From assembly GCA_016801845.1 (NCBI GenBank), contig CM028927.1, positions 4,116,501-4,180,500 of the forward strand: 64,000 bases of DNA, read 5' to 3'. Within the stretch, counting starts at the first letter, position 1. Every line of letters begins with the position of its first letter. Below the pieces are notes generated by a model, which worked only from the letters and a program-made list of their open reading frames with translations, was not told the origin of the DNA and ran no database searches. This document shows, one piece after another, positions 1 to 15,000 of this stretch. Both the position numbers and the translations under genes were made by a program. The DNA is from Polydactylus sextarius (taxonomy: Eukaryota > Chordata > Actinopteri > Polynemidae).

Positions 1-32
1 TACAAGAAAGAAACAAAAGAAAAGGAACTGAC

Positions 33-3000
33 CTGTGTCCATGTGCGAACAGGAAGCTCTGTGATCTCGATGGTGGTCCTGTCTATGACTGAAATCTCTC
101 CACTGACCAGGTACTGGTTCTGACCCAGCTCATGGATCACACCTTTGAAGCCTTTGTAGCTGGGAAGCTGAATGAAGACAATCACCACACAAGGTCAGAA
201 ACTGAGAGAATATTTTCATGTTACATTTTAAAATTTCACATCATCATTCAGTCCTCTGCCTCATAATAATCAGGGAAACGCTGTGTGTCAAAAGTGCCTT
301 TCAGCTTGAGCTCAGAGACAGTTTGGTCACCGCTGCCAAAAGTTTCCACAACAATAGAAATCATTTTAGGAACAAGTACAGGTGGACAAAATTTCTGTCA
401 GACTCATCATTCTCTGCAGCTTTGAGAGAGATGGATAAATAATTCAGATGTGATCTGAAGCCTGAGGCCACTTCACTTTACTGCTGTTGGATGTAATGAG
501 CCTCTGGTAATCATTACACTACACATTTCTATTGCGTCACCATAAATACATCATCATCATGTTGCCTTCACACAAAGTGGATCAGAGACCACTGATCCAT
601 CAACCACAATGGTTGTAATGTAAATAAGACAAATTGGCACAGGAATGATCATTTCTCGTCTTCGAACTGTTTACCATTGGCAATGGATCCTGGTGATTGA
701 GCATGCGGTTGATGTTGTTGACGATCTCTCGGGGGTCGTAGTTGGGGATTTTGCACGCCCATCCTGTCCCGATGCCCTCGGCACCATTTACCAGCACCAT
801 TGGAATGATGGGAATGTACCACTCAGGCTCCACCTTCTGGTTGTCATCGAACAGGAACTTGAGCAGGTTGGAATCAACGCCTGGGAACAATAGCTTGGCA
901 AGAGGACTGTAGGGGGAAAAAAAAACACAATATAATTAAAAGCCTCTGCAATACTGGAGCTCCACTGAGCCACGCCGTCCCTCACATCATCTCTACAAAA
1001 TTGCTGTAATATCATTTTACCTGAGCATGGTGAAGATATAACGAGGGCTGGCAGCGTCTTTGCCTCCATTGATGCGAGTACCGAACTGCCCGATAGGCTG
1101 CAGGATGTTCAGGTTGTTACTGCCCACGAAGTTCTGGGCCAAGTTCACAATGGTCATCATGAGAGACAGCTGTGTGGACAAATGAAAAGCTGGTGATCAG
1201 TAATGGTGAGACGGATAGAAACGTAATCAATGCCAACTACAAGCTAGCTCACACATATGAAATGAAAACTTCCACTTAATGATTCATTACATAGCTACAA
1301 AGAAGTGTAAGGACCAGACAGAAAAAAACGACGAGAATTTAATTTGCATTTCAAAATTTGAGTCAAACTTTTGAGAATTTATCAGCGTTTCCATTAGTGG
1401 TTTCACAACTGGTTTAAACTACAGCTGCTTTGGTGTTGATGATTTGTTGTTGATCAAACAGTTTCTGAAACTTTCTCCGGTGAAATTCGGTCTTTGTTGT
1501 CGTCTTTTAGACAGGACCTAACACTCCATCATACTTCAGACTAGATGAAACGATGGACTCCTCTTCCTCACTGTTACAACAACCCTCAATATAACGTCCT
1601 GACTGTACCTCTCCGTGATGGTAGGCAGACATCTCTGCCACTGAACCAGCCAGCTGAGCCACCTTCACTTCCCTCTTGTCATTTCTCTTCAGGCAGGTGA
1701 ACAGCACCTTCCTCTGACCTGGCTTCATGCCTGGAAACAAAACACACACATCAGACTGTGCCTGGAAAGCTGAATGAAGGCAATCTGTATGCTACTTTTA
1801 TACCATCAGAACAGATAGTGAAGGTTTAGGCTCCTAAAGAAAAAAATGTCCAGGAATTCATACAAACCATCGACCAAAGATGGGATAGATCTCTCATTGT
1901 CAGAGTTGGAGAACAGAATCAGCTCTTTGTTGATGAAGTCGTTGTAGGAGAGGTGTCTGGCCTGGTTTCCATAGAGGTATTGCTGAAAACAAAATGCAAT
2001 TCAAATGAATACATGAAGTGCAGGCTGTGGTACAATGTGTTATCACTGTGGTTTTGCATTACATCATAACAGTACAGAAACAAACAAACAGAGGGTTTAT
2101 CAAGACGCCAACAAACCAACAATAATGGCCGTTTCCTCTCAACCACACAAATAATAACACAGCACCTGAGCACAGGGTTTGTGAAGCTCGCCTCACATTA
2201 TTCTCACAGTGGGAGCGGTGCACATCACAACCAAAACGTCTTCATTCACACAAGTTCCTTCCTCTTATCACTGACTTGCACAACGAGAAGCGAAGCCACA
2301 AACCTCTGGCAGGCCGTGCATCCTCCTCTGACGTCTGTCTTCCATGAAGTTGGTGAGCCACTCCTTTCTGTCATCTGTCTTCTTTTTACTGAAAGCCTGC
2401 AACAAAAGCGTCACAACACTGAGGACCAGACTCGATTTACTCCACATTGAGGGCTGGTATTTGACCTTTTGTTCAAGACCATATTGTCTGCAAAGTACAG
2501 AGCCAAGTACCAGCAGCATAGTTTAGAAAAGCATCCACTTCTGCTCATTAACTGCTTGTTTTTTTCTGGTTTGGATTAAAATGTGTACTGAACATCTAAA
2601 GTTACCCCTAGGGGTCATTAGCAACATGTATTCATGTAAATAGATGCTGTTGAATATTTGAAAGGAACCCGACCCATAAAACATTAATTATTTATTTCCC
2701 AAATGAAGAACGTTGAAAGAACAAATACATCCAAGGCTAAAGCTAAATATAACTTTGAAGATTAAAAAAAAAAAAAAAAAAAAAAAACACGTTTTCAAAG
2801 ATTCTGACTTTATATTTTCCCCAGAAAGATCAATGTTTGAACATTTTCATTTCCTTGAAACTTTTATTCTGGGAAAATGTAACTATAGAATACAGATATA
2901 TCAGATAAACAGACAGATGTAAAATATGATGTTATACCACTTCACTTCATTTCTTTTTAGTTTCTGATTTTTCATGCTTTTCATTAAGTGGTTTTGTGTC

Positions 3001-6000
3001 ATAGCTAAATAACTGTAAAGTGCTGAATGTTTTTTTTTATTATTTCTGAGAGACTGACTCTGATTGAGTTTGTGAATTGTTAAAGCTACATCTTGTAATG
3101 ACTTTGTTTCTCATTTCTTTCACCAAATGATGGAACTGGAGCGTTAAACTCACAAGAGTGATGGCAGCGTCGTCCTCTACGCCGCTGTATCTGAATGAGA
3201 TGCGATGTCGCTCCATGTCAGCAAAGTATTCCTTTGCTTCTTTGCTTGTACTTGTACCCAAACCTGGAAAATGAAGTTAACATCTTAGAGTCTAACTGAA
3301 ATGATAACAGCTTTCATTTGCACTTTATATATTCATATATTTAAAGCCTTGGGTTGCAAACCTTTGTAGTACTTTATATGCCATGTTTTAAAGTTATCTG
3401 TCTGCTTCTTCCACTCATTGAACTCTGGAATGCTGTAGAAGGACAGTTCCTGCTTGTTCTTGGTCACCTGCAGACAACACATTAACATGTTTATGTTCTC
3501 ATGTTCTCATGTAGGTGCTCATTATCAGGTGTAGTGAAATGCTAATGTTTCTTTATAGGTCTCTCTCTTACTTTGACAATGGGTGTGATGAACTCCTCCA
3601 GGAATGTGTGTTTCAGCAGGGAGGGCCAGTTGTGATGGAAGAAGTTGATGAGCAGACCTTTGATATGGGAGCCATCTTGATCCTGGGATACAAGGAGACA
3701 TTTCAGAATCACACAACAACAAGCTGAAAGGCCATTTCTGATACTAAAGCTGTGTGAGCAGGTCCATGAGGCAGGTTACCTGATCAGTCATGATCATGAT
3801 CTTGCCGTAGCGCAGGCTCCTCAGAGACTCTGGGTCGTCGTAGCTCTTTTTGTATTGAAGGCCGACGATTTTAATGATGTTGTTAATCTCGGCATTTTCC
3901 ATGATCTGTAGTCAAAAGGGAGAAATGTTAGAGGACAGACTGGACATAAGGCAACATGAAGATGTGAGTATGAATTCATTTTCAGTGACTAATTATGCAT
4001 TTAACTCATCAATTTGGAAAATCTGAAAGCAGAAAAGGAGTACATACAAATCTTAGAAACCATAAATAATCTAATAGTATGGCCTACTATAGTATCTCTG
4101 TCAACATGCAAGCACCATGTTTAAAATTTTAAAAATGACAGGTTGTCTTGATGCTCAAGTTGGGGACTGTGAGGACGATGACATCTTTAAACACTTCAGT
4201 TTGTATTTTTAAGAAGTTCATGGTGGATTTTCTGCTTTGGATCACTGTCCTTCTTTTCTGCCCCACTTCTGACTGACTGCAGTTCATTTAAATGCACATT
4301 GTTGATATTATCTAAGAGAGCTCACTCTCTCATGTAGTGCGCTGCCAGCTGCTACACGACCAACAATCATGAACATATCCACCTCTGCGCTCAGTTATGG
4401 TGAATGTGATCAACAGATCAATTTTCATTTTATCTGAACACAGCACTTGTTTCCAGCTGATGCCTGGCAGACTTCAGATGTTGACTTTTGTGATGAGGTG
4501 GCAGTGAAAGTTTTCTTACTGATGACTCCTCCATGTACACCATGTCTATGTAAGCAGCGCAAACTTTTGCATAGAACTCTGGCCAAGTGCCTCCAGCAAC
4601 AGAGCTGACACAGGCTGACTGTACAGCTGCTTTTCAGCAGGAAATTGATGAGCTGAAGTTGAAGTAGCAACCCTAGTTATTGAGACAACAAATCAGAGCT
4701 AAGATATCGGTGTCTATATCTGAGAAAGCCAGAGTCAGGGCCTGAGTGCAGAGATGCCAGAGATGTTGCAGTGAATGAATAATGACAGTTACGATTCCTT
4801 CTGTCATAAAACTCAGGGTTTTCTTACCGAGCTGCAGTGGAAAGACAGCAATGCAGAGAGGGAATCTGGCATTACAAAGACTAACTTCACTTCATTTGTT
4901 GAATTCGGACTATTGAATTCTCATGTTCATGTCAGATAGATTTTTCAGAGAGAGAGAGTTTGCCCTCTATCACTTACACTGAGCGCACATTAGAGTGGAT
5001 CTCTTAATGGCCAATACAAAGACGGAGAAAACAAATACAGCAAAAATAAACTTCTTTAATAAAATGGGGAGGTAAACTTTTGTGACTGTGACGTTTCTGT
5101 TCCAACACACGTTGGGTCATGATCTTAAAAAAAAAAAAAAAAACAAAAACAGAAAAAAAAAAATCAGTTCTGTTTCTGTTTTTCCGCTGTTCTCCTGACA
5201 GTTGGGTGAGTCGCTGACTGTGTGTTACTGATTTTTAGTAACAGACTAGATAAATTAGATCAATTTCCCCGTGTCCCACCTGTTTGTGTGTGGCCTCTCG
5301 CACGTTCAGGATCTTTCCTCTCAGTGGGAACACACCGTAACGATCACGACCAATGACTCCCAGTCCAGACACGGCCAGAGACTTGGCTGAGTCTCCCTCA
5401 GTGAGGATGAGTGTGCATTCAGCAGAGTGTTTGCCCCCTAGGACACACACATACAGAAAAGATGATTAATTTATCAGTGTTTACCATTATACTGTCTTTG
5501 TGTGAGCTCACAGCAGTTTCTGTTTGAAGTCAGTTTTACAGCTCAGAGTCAAAAATGTGCTAAAAATATACTGAACATGTGAGTGACTAGAGATACAGGC
5601 CTGTTCCACTATTTAGATTAAGTAAATATATGCTGTGACTATAATTAAAGAATTTAGGACAACACTTGCTACCAATGAAAGATTTTCACTACTGCACATT
5701 AACATTCACGATTCAGGTTAAGAGGGAACAACCACAGTTGAGCTGTTGGTGCTGGACATTCATGGTTCTGCACATTAATAAACAATCCCTGTGTTAACAC
5801 ACCAGCATCGTTGGCGTCGTCCAGCTTGGGGATGCCTTTGATCTTGCTGTGCTTCACAGATGAGCACTTTTTATTCAGCTGGGTCTGAGCTTTGAACTTC
5901 ACCCAGTTGAGGATACTCTCCACAATGCCACAGTTGGTCGCCTGCGGGTGACAATGAGAAAAAAAAATCATTTCATGACAGATGCCCACCTACTTTACAT

Positions 6001-9000
6001 GAGAAACTGAAAAAGCAGCGAGAGGCATTGAAAGCAGGTGAGTGTCCTTACAGCTCTGATAAACTTTTCTGACAGAAGGCACTTGGACCCAAAGCTTTTG
6101 GTCTGGAGTGTCATGTTCTCCTTGGTCTGGGAGTCGAAGCTGGGATTCTCAATCAGTGCATTTACAAACACCCACATGTGGTTCTTCACCTAAAAGCACG
6201 AACGAGAAGGTTGATCAGTTTTCAACACCAGTCTGCTGAGAAGAAGCCAATTTCACTTTGATTTAGAACCATTTCACCAGTAATTGTGTTGACCCACCTG
6301 GAAAGGTTTGACTGTCACTCCTGCCTTGTTCTTCTTCTTCACCACCTCAATAAGTTTAGCCACAATCTGGTCCACCACATAGTCAATGTGTCTGCCACCC
6401 TGAATCATATCATCATCAAAAACACTATTTTACTCCCTGTGTCTGTGTCTAATTATTACACATGCTTGTTTTAACACATGAGTATCACACATACCTTGGT
6501 GGTGGCGATGCTGTTAACAAAGCTGATCTGCTGAAATCCTTTCTCACTCATGGTGAGACAAACCTCCCAACGATCATTCACCGTTTCATTCACCACCTTC
6601 AGGGCCACACCGGTCTCATCCAGTTTGTCCTTCACGTACAGATCCACGTAGCTCCGGAATCCATTAACCTTTTGTTAGAGGACAGGATCAGGTTAGGTGA
6701 GTAATATCTGAAATCCTTGAAGCATTTAAACATGTGTTTTCAATTACTAAAACACTTAATGTGAAAATGATAATTCTACCATTTTTTTTCTATAGCACAA
6801 TACAGTCTGCAAATCGTTGAGAACTCTCTATTACTATAATTGCCCATTAGTACTGAGGATTACAAGATTACTATTCTCATGAAACCTGGTACACACACGG
6901 GATGCAGACTGCTGATGCACGGCTCATAACTGTGAGTGTGGTTTGTAGCATGACTCATACCTCAAAAACACATCAAAGTGTAATCATAACCGAAACTTCC
7001 ATCTAGCAAATCTTTACCACACTGATGTCGAAACAAAAACATCTCACATTAATTATCCCACACACTGTAATGTGTGGGAAAAGTAATTATACTCAGACTT
7101 ACCGGTAACTTTTTCCCGTTCAGTGTTACTTTCACGCCTCTGCAGGAGCCTGCTACATCATATGCTCTGCGGGTAAGAAGTGCTACAATATCTTTGTCCA
7201 GTTTCTCCATTTTGAACTTGGGCAGGTCTGGCTGGAACGTCACGCATGTGAAGTCATCTCCGTCAAAGAACTTGATCTTGGCGTCAGAAGTCTTGGTCAT
7301 GTTGTTCTGCCACGTCTGAGGGAAGTGAAAACGCACCGTGTTATACACTTATAACACGGTTAACACTTTACCTCTGCCTGGAAAATCTTCACACCACCAC
7401 CTAAATTACTTTCTTTCGTGCAGTGTTTATGTACGGCCTTCTTGACCTCAGAACACCTTGTGTTCACTGTGTCCACTACATTTAAAGCCAACAACTGTGA
7501 TAGAAAAGCACCATGTGACTTAAGAGTTTCTTCAGGTGTGAATCTTAAAGCGATAATAATCCACACAGCCTTACCTCATATACGACCAGATGTCAAAACC
7601 CTATAAAACATTAATTACTTAATTCAAATGTCAAGTAAGTGGTAAGACAAGAGTAACATAAGTGGTTAAACCTGTGTCTGTAAATAAGACCTCAGAGTGA
7701 CTACAACTCCAGCCTACAGACTGTAAACACAACTAGGTCCTAATTGGACAAACAATACAGGAAATCTACTGACAGTATTGTGTTGACAGAACAACCATGA
7801 AAACACATTTACATTATTAAATATAAACCATTCACCCTCACCTGTTTGAAGCTGTGTCTGTATTCCTTACAAGCCGTTTCCACTGTGAACTTGGTGCTGA
7901 AGATGTTGCAGAGTTTAGCACCATATCCATTTCTTCCACCTGGAGCCAAGTAAACAGAGGTTAACGCTCTTCTAATCTTTCTGAGCCGACTTCATTAACC
8001 ACGGATAAAGACGTTAAGAGGCCGTTTCTCACCTGTGACCTTTTTCTCTTCATCATCATAGTTGCTGGAGGTGAGCAGGTGACCAAAAATGAGAGCTGGG
8101 ACGTACATCTTCTCATCCTTATGTTCCACCACGGGTATTCCTTTACCATTGTTCCATATGGAGATGGTGTTGGACTCACTGGTAGAGGCAGAGTAGAAGG
8201 AAATTAGTAAGTCACAGAAGCTAATTGAAGAGACCATGTACGCTATTCAAAATAAATAATGTTCTTTTGCTAAAATCCAGGTTCTCTGCTGGCAACAGTG
8301 ACAAAATACAACAATCAGTGATTCATTATTTTGACAGTAAATGGTAGAGGTATTTGCCTTTTTTACTTGGTGTCATGAAAAGGCAAAACCAGCGAAAAGG
8401 GAACATTGATGATAAATTTGTCCCATTTGCTGACTCAGGACTTTGACCAATCTGGGCATCTTAACTGATTTGTTAACTGCATCAGATTCAAAATGGCTCC
8501 AGCTTTCAGAAAACATCCATCTTCATTGACCTGATTGTGTTTTTTGGTGCCAAATTATGAGTTCACTGCCAAAGCGGTGGAGGCAGTGGGCATGTCAGTG
8601 GTTATGAAGTAACAGTGAGATGCTGGTTGGTGTTCCAAGTAAAAAACACATGGGTATGAAGTATAAAGCTCTTTAAAAACTCTATGAAATCCATCACTGC
8701 CCCCTCCACACCTCTGCTTTGCAGTTTCTAAACTACAAAAATACTTGTCTGCTTTATAAGCTCACCAATAGACAAGCTGAGGGAGCTGTGGCGAGGAACA
8801 TTAACATCTCTATAAAAACAAATTAGCAGCAGAGACCTGAGTGCCACGGGGCTGATACTATCATTTATACAGCAGGGGACATTAGAGGGAGCAGCAGCTC
8901 GGCTGAAGGACACGCTGCTGTTTAAGCAGTCAGATGTGGAAGCAGCTGGCAGACTGGAGGTGAACCGCATATAAAACAAGAGCTCGGTGCATTTCAGCAC

Positions 9001-12000
9001 AGGCTCATTATACTATACACTGGCTGGATCCATGACTCAAACCTCCTCCTTCTACTGACATGTCTTCAAGCTCTGGTTCTTTCCACAGCAGAGAAAAACA
9101 CAGAGCCGGACACCGGCAGGAGAGGGTTTCTAGACTATCACAATTTATTGATAAAGGAGCTGATTGTGTCTGTAACAGGCTCAAAATCTGTACAAATATT
9201 TAAATCAAACCAAACGGTCAGTCATTGGACAACAGAGAAATTGTTTCCAAAATCCAACATGCTGAAGTGATGCTACCACATTTTGACTGAAGTCAAACAC
9301 ACACTGATAATCATGTTATCACACACTGTACTCACGGATCGATGGTGATCTTAATGGTAGTCATGTTCTTGTCTCTTTGTTTGTTGTCTGCTGCATTGAC
9401 TGGAGAGGAAAATAAAGACACGCACACATAAGTATCCAAACTGATGTTTTCTTAGAGCAACATGAGGAGGCTTGCTGCTAATGACTATTTTCATCATCAA
9501 TTACTCTGCCAGTTCTTTGATGATTTTCCAGTTGTTCAGACTATAAAAGCTGTCAGAAAATTGAGTCTGAATCTCTGGGCCCAGCGTGGCACATTCAGAT
9601 TTTTGGACACTTCTCAGACAAAAGCATGAATCTGAAAAGGTCACACAGAGCTTGAGGATCTTGTAATAGACTTTGTCCAGGATCACAGCAGTATATTAAA
9701 CAGAACAAATAACTGATGGATTCATTTTTATAAATAAAATAAATAACTATAATAACAGTCCAAGTAGAAAATTGATGCTAAAAACAACTGAACAAAAGTC
9801 ATGTACAGGAAATTACAATTTCACACATATTTTACTAACTAACTTTCTGCCTTTAAAGTAACCACTCTAGCTCTGTACTTCTCATAATTACATGGACACA
9901 TTAAACATTAAAAGACATTTACATTAGACATTAAAACTAATGTGTAAGAGGCAGACGGTACAACTGCTCCATCGGTCTTTATTTTTCTGAAAAAGATAAA
10001 TGAGCATATGTGCTCTTCACCACAGAAAATAAATAAGACTGCAGATCTGTCTGGGAGCTGCTGCAAACACTGTAAGCACTTTTCATCCTGCTTTTTCAGA
10101 AAAGGCTGCAAAAGTAGGAGATTTTCAACCGTAAAATGTTGTCTCATAAAATATAATGGCTCCACAGTAAAGGGGTGGATCGCTTCCTTCAGTTTGGGGG
10201 CGAGTTGACTGTCTGGATTGAAAGCGTCACAGGAATTTCACAGTTATTGTAATTATCAGTTACAGATTGAAGTGTTCACAACCCTATGAAAACCACTCTG
10301 TAAATGCATCTCTTCAGTAAACGTCCTACACTGAAAACATTAAGTAAGAGTGTGTAAGTCACATCATGAAAATTAATAGTACAAGAGCTGAATGCGATAA
10401 AATGTCTCCTTACTGTTATTCTATTACATATTGTATCCTTAGATTATTATTACTTGTGCATTAATGTCAAAGTAGGACTTTACTTGTGGTTTACTTGTGT
10501 ACTTTACTTGGTTGAAGAGGATCTCAACTGCTACTGAGAATTATTTTCTTGAAATATTATTTTGATTATTTTCTACATCTACACAACTGATATTTCAACA
10601 CAGTGACAAATACTGTCACGCATGTTTTAAACGATTAAACCATTAATGTTAAACGTTCACGCGTCTTTTTATTGGGTCATAGATGGGACACATTTGGATC
10701 TGCATGACAGGATGTTTTCAAGCATGATCAAACATATTACTGGACGTTCTTCCTCCAGTACAACCCAACATTTGTGTTTGGGAAGTCTAAGGTAATCCTA
10801 TGCCATTGATTTGAATTTATTTTTCGATGGTTGCAGATATCAGGTGATATTTGTTCTTTCACGTCTCTGTGCACGTACAGCCGGGCAAAAATACACATGG
10901 TGTGATGACCACTAGTTTTCATCCAGTGAAACCGTATACTGCTGTTGTTCTGAAACCCAACTGTTCAGCCTGCAAACAGCGTCCACATAGATGCACTCGC
11001 AGAAGGAAACTTAATCTCCACCTACAGTCATAGATCAGTGCTGGTGAGCGGAGCCGGCAGCTGTGATTGTCTGACTGAGACTGAGTGAATAATTTCACTT
11101 GACATTTTTATAGACTTCAATGTTCCAGTTACAGAAGGACAATCTCAAATGACAAATGAAACTTTACACCGACTGTGTAGATCAGAGCGGTGAACGGTGT
11201 TAACTTACCAAGAATTTCATCAAAGATTTTGTACAGTCCAGGAACATAGGTGATCTCCCTCTGGTTCATGCCGACTTCTTCATCGAAAACCCACATTTGC
11301 TGTGAGGGGAAAAAAATGAAAACACTGAATAACAACAACACAAAGCAAATGATTAGATTTATTAGGCCATTCATGTGTCAGCTTATTAGTATGCAGAGCA
11401 CTCGAATAATAACAAATTACATTTGAATGAAAACAGGACATTTGATTAGGCTAATGGTTATCTTTATAATTAACAAATAATTCAATCTTTAGAGTTTAGT
11501 AAAGCAGCGGCATTCTGGGAAGCTGAGAGAGACAATTTATCTTTTCAAAATGATTTCAAACATTAAACAACAATTATTTGATTAGTTGACAAAAACCAGT
11601 GATTAACTATTAATAGTGATGTAAACATTTGTTGCGTTTGTTTCATGTCAATGTAAAGCGTTGGTTTGTCGAGAAAAGATGTTCAACAGATAATCAAGGA
11701 AATTATTTTCATATGATGAAATTGAATGAAATTTAATTAGCTACTGTCAGATTATTTTCTTTTGGCTGTTTCAGCTGTAATGAAATAGTTTGCTGCTTTC
11801 AGATACACTGTTTTACATCAACAGCATCTAAATCAATACAGAAGCCACAGCGGAGCACTAGAGCTTGTTACGGAAACAGAAAAATATAGTTCCTTTACAG
11901 TGAGCTGACCGAGGCATCATTAATTCTAGGGGTTGAGGAAATTCAGTTGGATACAAATCTTTGTTTAAAGAATTAATGTAGAGTGCGGTTTAATCCACAA

Positions 12001-15000
12001 TCAACACATCTATCCATCTACAGATAAAGTACAAGGCTCAGGTAGGAGAGGAAGGGAGTGAGATATGAGCCCAAACTGTTTGTTCATCTGTAAAACTAAC
12101 AGATAAAGACAAGTTTGTTTGGCTTTTACAAATACAGCTAAATTCTGGTGTGGAGAAATTCAGTCTGTTGTGTTATGTCGGTTACAAACAGAGTTGTTAT
12201 CTCCTTCTTATCGTAGAGGGAGAGCAGTGCTCTTATGGCAGCGTCAAACTAATATCTGATATAAAAGAGATGTGTGTACCAGCCTCTGCTGTTTCCGCTT
12301 TTTGCAGTAGTATCATGAATTGTGGTATATGTACAGTTTCTGTACCAAATTACACGTTCCGGTCTTCCTGAGTGTTACTGTGTACGGTTAAGTTTTACCT
12401 GGGTGATGGGCTCCACAGAACCAATGTACGTGTCTGGACGGAGAAGAATGTGCTCTAGCTGGGTCTTCTTCTGATAAACTCGCTCCACAGACAACTTGCT
12501 CAGCTTGTCCTTCTTGGTCCCCTCCATCTTTCCAGTGTCACCTCTGCCATTCGCAGCCTCCTGTTCGACAGAATCATGTTTGTCATTAGTAGATGCAGAT
12601 ACATGTTGGAGCCACAGGCGCCACAAGAAAAGACAGCGCTGTGCTGGTGACACCAGACTATCAGTGTGAACCACCACAGGGAGAACGCCCTGTTCCTCTC
12701 TGTGGTTTTGTGAGATGATTAACTGAAAGTTGACGTGTTGTAAATTGTACATTAAACTGTAAAAGGGAAGACTGCACTTAGCCTCAAGTAATATTAAATC
12801 TTGCCTCTGCAATCCTGACTACAATAACAGTTATGCAAATTAAAAACCAACCTCTGTGAAAAATGCTAAATCTTATTAAATTATTGATGGATCGTAAAAA
12901 GAGAGAAAACAATAATAAAATGAAAACCTTTGCAAAATCAAATAGTTTAGCTATGAACTGGACATGGACAGACACCTAATAACATAATAAATGAAGACAG
13001 TGTGGAGCCTCTAATACTCTACTATCAGTGATGTGAACACGACCAGGTCAAAACTCAAAATATGGCTGCACTGCATATGGTCAATGAGTGAAACTGAGGA
13101 AAACTGTGGAACTAAAAGGCTAATTAGCATATTCATGAAATATCACTTCACGTTTGCGTTGTGTATAACGATGCCCTACTTTAGCCTTTTCTCTGCTTGC
13201 TGCTGTCCTACCCCATGTGCTCACATATGCAGAACATTAATACAGCTGAATAAAGCATCTCATTTTGTTTATTTCATTGACATGATTTTCTGTGTCTTTC
13301 ATTTGACAAGGGGATGAAATAGTGTCTAAAAAAGTTGATGTGCACACTGCTGCTCTGGACGGTTCAAATCAAGATTTTAGAGCCGCGACCTCTTCTGATG
13401 AAATCAATAGAAACACAATTGTAAGCTAGTGTAGTGATCTCTGATTCATTTACATTCAAACTGATCGAGACAAAGTTACACCTGGCAGTCGCTGCCTGTG
13501 TTGCAGCTACTTTACTGAACTGCTGCACATCACCAGCATGTCCACCACCAGCTGTGCTGCTTTCATATTGAAATTGCCTTGGACAATGGTCATTAATAAT
13601 AGGAATCATTCATAGCTGATGAGCAGTCAGTTAACCAACCTACTTTATCCTGAAAACTCTTCACACTAACAACGAAACTCTCACAACAGTTTCATGTAAT
13701 TTTGTTACTATGACATCAGTGTGAAATGCTCATGTTATTGTGAGAATGAAATATTCTTTTTGCCCATCAATAACCCCTGAGAGTGAAAAAAGAAGGGGTG
13801 TGAAAACTTTCTGAAGTCACCGTCTACTTGACTGTGGCTGTTTGTGTGAAATTTCAGACAAACAAAGAAAGGCCTTTTATATGTATTGAATCTTTTGCTC
13901 CCCAGTGACATATAATGTAATCAAGAAAGGTTATGCATCTACCAAACAGTGTAGTGCAGTGCAGGGATTTCAGCTAATGTTCACATTGAACATCGGGATA
14001 GAGAAAAATGTTAGCTCAGTGATTTTGACAGTTGTTGCCAGATGGGCTGATTTGAATATTTCTGAAACTGCTGATCTCTGAGGATTTTCATGCACAGTCT
14101 CTGGGGTTTACTCATAAATGTGCCAAAACCAAAGAGCATCCAGTGCGCTGTAGTTCTGTAGTCCATGCAGATGGTGAGGTCAAAACAGCATGAATCCATG
14201 GTCCAAACCTGCCTCAGGTTAACAATACAGGCCAGGGGTCATGTACTGGTGCCACAGCTGATCTTTTGAGTATCGTTGTTGACCACGTCCATCTCTTTAT
14301 AACCATTTAGCAATCTTTAACTTTCAGTTCAATATGCTAATGAAACATTTTACAAAGCAACTGTTTTATCTTACACAATTAAAAATGTTGCTTAATCGTA
14401 TGAAAATAAATATAGACAAGATGTAAAAGGCAGATTGATTATAGTTTCTAAAAAATTACAGTCATGTGTCAGTATTTCATGTCCATGTTACTAGATGTGC
14501 TGGTTAAAAAGATTTAAAAAAAGATTTTAAAAAATAAAAGATCTACTGTGGCATTTATTTTTAAAGTACTTTTACTACACTGAAGTGTAACTGTACCGCC
14601 ATCTTTAAAGTGAGACTTGGGACTCCAGGGTTGTGTTGATGTAAACAGGGTCTGTGTGAATGTGGTGAAGAGGCGTCACCAGACTAGTTACTATGTCTGA
14701 ACCGAGTGTGCGCCACCGCAGATGCCCTCTTCTAATCTCCCATAACATCTGTGACGAACAAACATGACTCTGCGTCGTTTCGACGTTTGCACAAGTTAAA
14801 CAAGTTCATCTGAGCATTAAGTTCAAAGTGATTCACGGACTGAAGCGTCGCGTTTTAAAACACAACGATCCCACCGGTGCTTTCAGGGATCAATGGGAAC
14901 AATTAAAAACATTTGCGGACTCGCTCCTTTCATTTCTCACTGTCATAACCGGCGTAACTAATCTTATTAAGAAGTTAAGCCACCGAAAAGGTTGTCGTGC

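Noticed and set aside
600..893. Overlapping open frames on both strands
   Set aside because: The - strand is top2b exon 21; the + strand frame is its antisense shadow.
12375..12812. A 145-codon frame treated as a separate small gene
   Set aside because: Its 3' two-thirds is top2b exon 2. Only the upstream extension is open by chance or as an alternative 5' end, which is noted as a finding.
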